Assembly (NCBI RefSeq): GCF_001625195.1
Contig: NC_054389.1
Location: 7,064,520-7,128,519 of the forward strand
Direction: 5' to 3'
DNA: 64,000 bases
Source: Drechmeria coniospora
Taxonomy: Eukaryota; Ascomycota; Sordariomycetes; Hypocreales; Ophiocordycipitaceae
The notes below the pieces were generated by a model, which saw only the letters and a list, made by a program, of their open reading frames with translations, was not told the DNA's origin and did not search any database. Every line of letters begins with the position of its first letter. Within the stretch, counting starts at the first letter, position 1. Made by a program: the position numbers and the translations under genes. Of the stretch, positions 57,421 through 64,000 are shown one piece after another.

Positions 57421-58044
57421 GATATCTGATGGTCCGATGCTCAAGTCTGAAACAACAGTCTCTTGTTTCCTTTGTGTGCAACGCAATTCACATGGCTGCA
57501 ACTTATGTCGAACGCTGGTGTTCACGAGCATGCACCAACTCCAGATATTGCCAAAAACGAACCCTACTTGTTTTAGGCACGTACTTAACTATGCCGACAC
57601 GGAGTACGAGCACTACTATTGTCGAAACCATGACTGCGCACCTCCGCGCCGTGGCCGTGCTTTTCCCTCGTCGTGAAACGCCGTCCGGTGTGTTCTCTTG
57701 CTTTTGGGCGCATGCTCAGCCGTGAGCATTCTCTTTCCATAATGGAAAACATGGAGGGTTGGCCGCCTATTTTATCCCTCCCTCCCTCCTTCCTTCTCTG
57801 GTTCAATTCTCCATCATTCCTTCATCTCTTCCGTCATCCTTCCTTCCATTCAGATATCTTCCCCCTAGCTTACAATCAGCCGCCGCTCAGCGTGTTTTCT
57901 ACCAACAAATTTTCACCTTCTTTCTTCCCTCTCCTAACCTCACCAGCGTCCAGTGCGGTGTCACCTCTGCAATAGGAACATCACTTACCTGTTGGCCCCT
58001 TGCCATCACTTTACCCTCGTCTCGTCTCCCCTAGCCCATCCGCT
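57421..58044. promoter_or_regulatory. Presumed promoter and CT-rich leader of the neprosin gene
   Basis: The 620 bases before the neprosin ATG end in a long pyrimidine-rich stretch (about 57770-57960, rich in CCTCC and CTTCC), as is common just before fungal transcription starts. No defined element can be named. Confidence 0.45.
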
Positions 58045-59505
58045 ATGAAGTGGCCTGTCGTCCAGACGGCAGCATTGACTGTCTCGCTAACTGTAGCCTC
58101 TGCCCAATACCAGAGCCGTCAAGGCCAAGGCAGTACAAGGACAAGCGGGCAGGGTCAAGCGGTGCAATGCATCGACATGATGTCCCAGGTCGATGGCGGA
58201 CAGTTGGCAACGAAACCGAAGCCTCCCGCGCGGCACCGCAAGGACAACGGCACGGCGTATAACTTTGCCGACAACATAGTAGACTGCCCTAAAGGCACCG
58301 TTCCGCGAGCGGCGCCTCTGTCGCTGTCCAACTGTTCGGCCAAGAAGCGCCGCAGCGTCCGTCCGATTCACCCAAGAGCGGAGGTGGTGGCTCAAGGCAC
58401 CGCCTATCATGCCGGCGTCGCCACCTCGGGGAGCTCGAGCCAAGGCGGAGGGGGCATTTTCCTCGTTGCCAAACCGCCCATGCGCCAATGTGCAGCTGGT
58501 ACCTCGGTCCTTCAGATGGCCTTTACCCACTCTGCCGGTACTGGGAGCCACAGGCAGCAGACGGTCGAGGCTGGCCTCACCTTGATGCCCCAGGCCGCCG
58601 ACAAGCAGTTTCTCTTCACTTACTATACCAACACGGCCCATGCGAGCGATTCCGATGGAACCGGTGGCTACAATGGCGATCATGGTGGCTGGGTCCAGGT
58701 CTGTCCCGAGCTCTACCCTGGCATGATGGTAGACTCCCCCGGCGATGGCACCGAGCGAGACATCGAGATGATGTATATCCTGGACCAGGGGAACTGGTGG
58801 CTCTGGGTCCAAGACCGTTTCATCGGCTACTATCCCGGCTCCCTTTTCAACAATGGGCTCGCAAGCGGCGCACAGGGCGTCACCTTATTCGGAGAAGTCT
58901 TCGCCATGGGCGGAGTTGACACGGGAATCCCCATGGGAACTGGTGTTTTGCCTACCGACAGCCAGGGCACGACAGAAGAGCCGTCCTGCCATGGAGCGAC
59001 ATACATACGCAACATGTTCCAAATTAATGGGAACTCCGGCGACATCGACTTGGATGCTAATACGGTGCTTACACACAATAGTTACGCCATCACCAAACAT
59101 ATGTCCTCAACTCCTTGGGGGAGCTTCATCTGCGTTGGCGGGCCCAACGGTGGTTCCACAGCTTCCGGCAGTTCCAATTCCGCTTCCGCTTACTCTGGTG
59201 CTGCTGGTTCCTCTTCCTCTGGCAATGCTGGCTTCTCTTCGTATGCCGGTACTGGTTCCTCTTCGTCTGCCGGTACTGGTGCCTCCTACTCTGGCGGTGC
59301 TGATGCCTCCTACTCTGGCGGTACTGGCTCCTCCTACTCTGCCGGAACTGGCTCCTCCTACTCCACCGATAATGGTTCCTCCGCCTCTGACGATACTGAA
59401 TCCTCCTCCTCTGACGATACTGAATCCTCCTCCTCTGCCGATACTGAATCCTCCTCCTCTGCCAATACTGGTTCCTCCAACAATGGCGGTGCTGGTTCCT
59501 CCTAG
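58045..59505 (+). CDS. Secreted neprosin-type glutamic peptidase with Ser/Gly/Asp-rich repeat tail
   Basis: A single-exon protein of 486 residues with a neprosin domain (formerly DUF239). Neprosins are glutamic peptidases first studied in pitcher plants. The ATG at 58045 gives a signal peptide (MKWPVVQTAALTVSLTVASA). The neprosin domain runs from about 110 to 365; E175 (in TVEAGL) and E284 (in LFGEVF) correspond to the two catalytic glutamates, and their spacing of 109 matches, as I recall it, the plant enzyme. Further conserved pieces are VQVCPELYPG, DIEMMYILDQGNWWLWV and GYYPGSLFN. Residues 401-486 are ten full and one partial 8-residue units (AGTGSSSS, GGTGSSYS, DDTESSSS and variants), likely an O-glycosylated stalk or wall-spanning tail. 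The TAG at 59503 falls inside unit 11 and the repeat continues beyond it (see findings). Confidence 0.88.
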   Translation: MKWPVVQTAALTVSLTVASAQYQSRQGQGSTRTSGQGQAVQCIDMMSQVDGGQLATKPKPPARHRKDNGTAYNFADNIVDCPKGTVPRAAPLSLSNCSAKKRRSVRPIHPRAEVVAQGTAYHAGVATSGSSSQGGGGIFLVAKPPMRQCAAGTSVLQMAFTHSAGTGSHRQQTVEAGLTLMPQAADKQFLFTYYTNTAHASDSDGTGGYNGDHGGWVQVCPELYPGMMVDSPGDGTERDIEMMYILDQGNWWLWVQDRFIGYYPGSLFNNGLASGAQGVTLFGEVFAMGGVDTGIPMGTGVLPTDSQGTTEEPSCHGATYIRNMFQINGNSGDIDLDANTVLTHNSYAITKHMSSTPWGSFICVGGPNGGSTASGSSNSASAYSGAAGSSSSGNAGFSSYAGTGSSSSAGTGASYSGGADASYSGGTGSSYSAGTGSSYSTDNGSSASDDTESSSSDDTESSSSADTESSSSANTGSSNNGGAGSS

Positions 59506-59550
59506 AACGGCGGTGTTGGTTCCTCAAACTACTCTGGCCGCACTCGCTAG
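59245..59550 (+). repeat. 24-bp coding tandem repeat, continuing past the neprosin stop
   Basis: Degenerate 24-bp units encoding x-x-T/D-G/E-S-S-x-S. Ten whole units precede the stop codon, the eleventh contains it, and a twelfth and part of a thirteenth follow in the same frame (GGVGSSNY, SGRTR) before a second TAG. Confidence 0.85.
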
Positions 59551-59715
59551 GCTAATCCCTGTTCCTCCTGCTTTGACCGTGGCCAATACTTCTCTACATT
59601 CTCTTGGCTACGCCATAAAGTACCAGTTCCACCCACCCTAAGAAAGCCAATGACGGTTCCAACCCCCCCTGCTGATGGTTATCTCCTTTCCACCTGCGGC
59701 GATACCCCGACCAGC

Positions 59716-59841
59716 GGAAATGCCGATTTCACCCATGGAAATAACCCTCTCGCCTCTGGCGACACCGACTCTGTCTCCGGTGAGGCCGGCTCTACCCATA
59801 GCAATACTCTTTCTGCCAATGGCGAACCCCAGCCGAGCGCA
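59716..59841 (+). repeat. Degenerate 21-bp repeat downstream of neprosin gene
   Basis: Six degenerate 21-base units, most starting GG(A/C/T)(A/G)A (for example GGAAATGCCGATTTC, GGCGACACCGACTCT, GGTGAGGCCGGCTCT). They are in the same reading frame as neprosin and encode Gly/Asn/Ser/Thr-rich sequence. They look like a decayed relative of the coding tail. Confidence 0.65.
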
Positions 59842-59989
59842 ATACCATCTCAACATATGACCATACTTTCTTCTGGTAGACACTGATGCTGAAACTCACG
59901 AGACTCACCAAAGGTAGCAATCGGGGCTGTTCTTGACAAGTTGAATACAAATATTGCCACAGCTGCTTGCGGCCTCGACGATGAACAAA

Positions 59990-60059
59990 GGTGCGGGATA
60001 TCAGGTGCGGGATATCAGGTGCGAGATATCAGGTGCGGGATATCAGGTGCGGGATATCA
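59990..60059. repeat. 14-bp tandem array, five copies
   Basis: Five consecutive copies of GGTGCGGGATATCA, one with a single change (GGTGCGAGATATCA). The unit contains the GATATC palindrome. Non-coding, between the neprosin and desaturase stops. Confidence 0.95.
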
Positions 60060-60517
60060 GTTGACATGTATACCCATATTGACCCATATTGATCATTTCC
60101 ATGTACTTAGCTAAGCATGTATCTCATTTTGCAAAATGTTCTGGTAATGGCAAGCCCTACGCCAAACATGTAGTGACAGCATGGTGTAAAGCAATTAGAT
60201 GCCGTCCAAGCTGCACTCCACTGTGACCATCATCGTGTCCACAGAATCGCTGGTTAAGGATGGGTGATGCATGCTCCACGCTCAATCAAGTCATCAGGTT
60301 TACCATCGGTGTTGAGAGCTGTGCCGAACAAATGTAATTCGACTGCATCAGTTGCTACAGCAGATGTTGGGCATTGGTATTATGAGCATCGTAACCATCA
60401 TGGCCAAGCACGGTATACTTCATCACTCAAATGCGTTGCTGCACCGGGTCATGTCCGATTGGTAAAATGATCATCGTCGAAGCCCGGAGCATCGATTAGA
60501 AACGCATGGTGAATTCA
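60060..60517. other. Convergent intergenic region neprosin gene / desaturase gene
   Basis: About 460 bases after the 14-bp array, without recognisable features; presumably the desaturase 3' UTR and spacer. Confidence 0.5.
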
Positions 60518-61889
60518 TCACTCGGAAGCGTGCCGAGAAGCACTGCCCTTGGTGACAATGGCTCTCTGGCACTTGGCTAGAATGGCTGCTTGCCTCGATA
60601 CCTCTGAGAGGCGCCCCAGCACCTGCTTGTTGCCATCCGCAAATCCGTACAGGGCGTAAGGTATGCCCGTGTCGTTGCAAAACTCCTGCACCATGCCCTG
60701 AGCCTTCCTAAGATTGTGGCGCGGTATTCGTGGAAACAGGTGATGAATGGCTTGAAACTGCAATCCGCCGTGGATGAAGTCAAGCCACGGGGGGCAATCG
60801 ACATCCATCGTTGTCCGGAGCATTTTTTGTGGAAAGGACTCTTGCGGGCCAAGGTCAGACGTGCTCATGGCAAAGTGCGAGAGGACGATCTGCACATGCA
60901 GCGGCGACGAGGCGATGTGGCTGACCATGACGAAGACGAAGCGAGACCATCCGTCCGGGATCGTCTTGTACACGATGCCGTAGCCGAACCACGACCAAAA
61001 GAAGAGCTGGCCCAGAAGCTCGAGCCATCGATGCCAAGCTCCCGGTCCCTTCTTGGGCCCTCTGTTGGCGAGGAGATGGTCCCAGGATAGGAAGTAGAGG
61101 TTGAAGCGGCCGAATGCCAGAAATGGATAGTAAGTCCAGGACTGGATCCTCAGCAGAACCTTGGCCACGGCGTCGAACTCCATCAGGCGGTCGTAATATG
61201 TGGATCGGAGATTGCCCAGCAGGCGATGCGATACGGCAAAGAGTGGCATGTGCTCGATGTCGGGGTCATGCTCGGGGGCATTGGTCACGATGTGGTGGAC
61301 GTTGTGATTGCGCTTCCACCATCCCATGGAGAGGCCACCGATGAAGTCTGCGATGATGATGGCGATGATGCTGTCCATCTGGTAGCCGTGCGTGATGCCC
61401 ATGTGGCCTGCGTCGTGGGCGGCAAAGACCAGCTGGTGCCACATGAAGCCCAGGCAGAGACCGGCGAGAGCATACTGGCCCAAGCGCAGGCAGAGCAGCA
61501 TCAGCAGAAAGGAGCCAAGGTACCGGCAGCAATCGGACGCATACGCCATCGGGTCGCATCGATACAAGCCCTCGTCCCACAGCCGCTGGTGAAGGTGCTG
61601 ATATTTGGCGAGTATGCGTGCTTGCGTCTCCAGGTCGGGGTTTGGGTACCTCTCAAGGTCTAGGCTAATATTCTCGCGCGTCACGGCGTCGAGGTACGAC
61701 ATGCCGTCGATGGCAGCGTCGGTAGTCGTCGGCTCCGAACAGACGGAGGAAGGGCTGGACGACATGGCGACGCTGCCGTTGTTGCGACGCTGTCGGAGTG
61801 TCTTGCCATTGCAGTCGAATGTCGGCGAGGGAGATTTGGATGTGGGGGAGCTCGATTCCGTCCACGCCCTCGCATTGTCAACATGGTTG

Positions 61890-61930
<41 letters not shown>

Positions 61931-62386
61931 TTCCTCGTCATCGTCCTCGGCGCCGTCGATGTTCTCCAACTCGGCCCTGGTCCGGAAGAGGCCACCCTGG
62001 AGCGGAGGGGTAAAGTTCTTCCACGGCCTTGGCACCCTGCCGATTCGATATCGCAGCATCTGCTTCGTCGCTTCCTCGGAGTGCAGACTGCGCAGAGGTG
62101 GGGGACGCAGCGCCCACGGGTCAACCTTTGCATCCACGCGGAGCCGAGAACGGGGTGTCGGGGTAGGCGTCACCTACGCTTCAATCTCGGCCGTGGCATC
62201 CCTCCCTACCATGTGCAGTATGGCCTTGTCACCACCTGGATGGTACGGAAGCCATGGGTCGACTTTGAGAACGAATTCTCGAAATAGGACGATCTTGCGC
62301 CCGCCGGCGATGAGAGCCTCGATCTCATTGCGGGTCATGTAGGGATACGGATTGGATTCATCCAACATGCCGGGTGGTCGACTCAT
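60518..62386 (-). CDS. Cytochrome-b5-fused front-end desaturase, probably sphingolipid delta-8 desaturase
   Basis: Membrane di-iron desaturase of the ER, with fused cytochrome b5 as electron donor. Fungal proteins of this type introduce the delta-8 double bond into the long-chain base of glucosylceramide. Proposed CDS complement(join(60518..62087,62178..62386)), 592 residues. The b5 domain has HPGG at 49-52 and a second haem His at H72, rebuilt across the 90-bp intron (EIEA | LHSEEA). The His boxes are HDAGH (294-298), HNVHH (331-335) and QAIHH (515-519); Gln in place of the first His is the front-end hallmark. Hydrophobic segments lie near 260-290 and 306-325 and around 425-470. Between b5 and desaturase parts is a long acidic insert with 13 consecutive Asp (123-135). 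Exact regiochemistry is inferred, not shown. Confidence 0.9.
61892..61930. repeat. (GTC)13 trinucleotide repeat in desaturase coding sequence
   Basis: Thirteen perfect GTC units on the given strand, which are GAC codons in the gene and encode the 13-Asp tract of the desaturase. Confidence 0.95.
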
Positions 62387-64000
62387 CTTGGGATCGTACG
62401 CCGGATGAAACTGGCTGGCGAAAGCAGCGGTGAAAGATGACGGTTTGTCGGCGGTGACGGGCTGCGGTTGCAAGCTTCGCAGCTCGTGATTAAATCCGGA
62501 GGAAAAGCAAGCAGCAGTTGAGCGGAAAGTTTGAGCAGAAAGGAGTAGCTGCACAGGGAGGGGGGAGGCGGGCTGGTCGATGACCGCTCTTAATACCACT
62601 AAAGTGGCTGCCTAGGTTGGGGAATGAGGCAGGTCGAGGGCATTAACGTATGATCAGTAAGTAGCAATTACATGTACATGCACGGAGTACGGAGTATTAC
62701 TTACATATCACTTGCATGCAAGTGGACAGGTAGTCATATGTAAGTATACCGGATTACTGACAATGTCTCGACCTTGATGCCCGCTGACGGAAATTCGCAT
62801 TCACTCATTCACGTCGATGAATTAATGGCCCGAGGACGCGTTTAGAGCCGCAGCACAGTGAGCTGAGGCCTTCATTCTGATGGACCTTGACACGAGCACG
62901 CAAGTGCACGCAGGTCTGCTAGTTATCTCTAGAGATGAAGGGTGAGACATACATGACATGAATATTCCAACCGAGATGCATGTCTACTTCACTGCTAAAA
63001 AGGGAGATGCTGGACTCAACTGAACACGATGCGAAGGCAATTGTTATGAAAAACAAAAGGACCAGATGAACGCATACATCTGATGACATGAATTCTATTT
63101 ATACTGGACGTCACCAACAGTGGCGCAGCAGAATTTCAAAACACGCCACTACCTACTTAACATTAGCCACGGAGGGTACCCGCGAGTACTTGCACCTTGA
63201 GTACACTGAATTGCTCCGTAAGTCCTTGCTTAAGTACAGTACGTGTACATGTACGGAGTATGGCGAGATGGATCATCTATTATTTCCTCGAACCAAGCTG
63301 ATGAGCAAGCTTTTCGAGGTCAACATATAATCAATCCCACTCAGTTCAGTCGCCCGTGACGTTGCTTTGAAGCGTACTGTACTTGTACTGTATAAGCAGA
63401 GTTACCTTGAGAGCACGAGTTAGTATGCAACTACCTAGCACTCTGCTGTACGGATTAGACACCGACAGTACTTACAGGACCTGGACAGTGCTGTAAGTAG
63501 TTGTACGGTACTACCAGGTACCTTTAGGTACTAGGTACCTAAGTATTGCACCAATACAGCACACCAAACTGCGCGAAGCAGGTGCTTGTACCTGTATTTC
63601 CTGCTAATACTATTGGGCACTCCGTACTACTGCGTGCTACTAGGTAATACCTACTTGGCACATTCGCCATTAATACAGTACTTGAACTACGTGTAAGTAC
63701 AGTACTTGTAAGTACTCGGTCCTGTACTGTAAGTAGCATCCACGGCCGCGTTACGTAACGCTCGCGCCCTTGTGTGGGCTCGTACTTAAAAATTAGGTGC
63801 ACTTACGGAGCAGTTGTACTTACAGTACTCCGTACATGTCGTTCGTACTGTGTGTGCACTAATTATACTTACCACAAGCACTGTACAGAGTACTGGAAGC
63901 TCATCATTACCTACCACGCCGCACCGCAGGTCAACTTTTGTTCCTGAGCCAAACCTCTCGGCCCCTACATCGCAACATGCCACCGCTTTGTTCGAGGGGC
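62387..64000. other. Upstream region of the desaturase gene to window end
   Basis: 1.6 kb without a recognisable gene. It starts with the presumptive desaturase promoter and includes two GTAC-word stretches (62655-62770 and 63170-63900). The frame of exon 1 is open upstream of the chosen ATG, so a longer N-terminus is possible but unlike the family. Confidence 0.5.
63170..63900. repeat. GTAC-word repeat tract 9
   Basis: Dense AGTACAGTACGTGTACATGTAC, GTACTCCGTACATG, ACCTAGGTACCT-like and TACTTGTAAGTAC words extending nearly to the window end, without coding potential. Confidence 0.73.

Noticed and set aside
59126..59527. 133-codon Arg/Gln-rich frame on the minus strand
   Set aside because: Antisense of the same 24-bp repeat; it is repetitive only because the DNA is.
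58853..59641. 262-codon Pro/Leu-rich frame overlapping the neprosin gene
   Set aside because: Alternate-frame reading of the 24-bp repeat, which is open in several frames because its unit length is divisible by three. The neprosin frame carries the domain and signal peptide.
1..64000. Secondary-metabolite cluster or pathway operon
   Set aside because: No polyketide synthase, NRPS, terpene synthase or cluster transcription factor is present; the genes belong to unrelated housekeeping systems.

Overview
The window reads as nuclear DNA of a filamentous ascomycete, most likely a Sordariomycete and probably Hypocreales. The support is the protein-level resemblance of nearly every gene to that group, the GC-rich coding sequence, and the short introns (about 43-180 bp) with GT..AG ends and CTAAC/CTGAC branch sites. 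The species cannot be named from the sequence alone. No prophage, CRISPR array, rRNA, convincing tRNA or intact transposon is visible.

Layout. 1-6.4 kb: the 3' part of the ribosome-biogenesis gene utp22, convergent with the nuclear-pore gene pom152. 8.7-13.2 kb: a UCH-family deubiquitinase convergent with an FBXO21-like F-box gene. 14.0-18.7 kb: srp14, then a ten-plus-exon Gbp2/Hrb1-type mRNA-binding protein gene containing an 8-nt microexon. 22.2-27.1 kb: mitochondrial dihydrolipoyl dehydrogenase convergent with sgd1. 28.1-38 kb: vac14, a HAUS1-like augmin subunit, uroporphyrinogen-III synthase, the TLDc gene oxr1 and an Ldb17/SPIN90-like gene, closely packed. 39.1-45.2 kb: a GPI-anchored surface protein and a secreted S28 peptidase on either side of about 3.6 kb of repeat-rich intergenic DNA. 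47.8-53.9 kb: a PP28 phosphoprotein, the SURF6/Rrp14 nucleolar protein and the Golgi protein Vps74. 58.0-62.4 kb: a secreted neprosin-type glutamic peptidase with a repeat tail, and a cytochrome-b5-fused sphingolipid desaturase.

Most genes are conserved housekeeping genes of several cell systems (ribosome assembly: Utp22, Rrp14, Sgd1; membrane traffic: Vps74, Vac14, Ldb17; nuclear transport: Pom152, Gbp2). They form no pathway cluster, and this is not a biosynthetic gene cluster. The accessory-looking genes (GPI protein, S28 peptidase, neprosin) lie beside the longest gene-poor stretches.

The strongest non-genic signal is a family of short words centred on GTAC (TACGGAGTAC / GTACTCCGTA, AAGTACTTAC, TACAGTAC, TACATGTAC). 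It fills most long intergenic gaps and is almost absent from exons. Other points to recheck are an S28 peptidase whose nucleophile motif lacks the usual serine, a neprosin repeat tail cut by a stop codon inside a repeat unit, a possible in-frame stop in HAUS1, a frame break before oxr1, and the microexon with its long C run in the gbp2-like gene. Exon boundaries were set by hand from splice signals, phase and family alignment; no transcript data were available.
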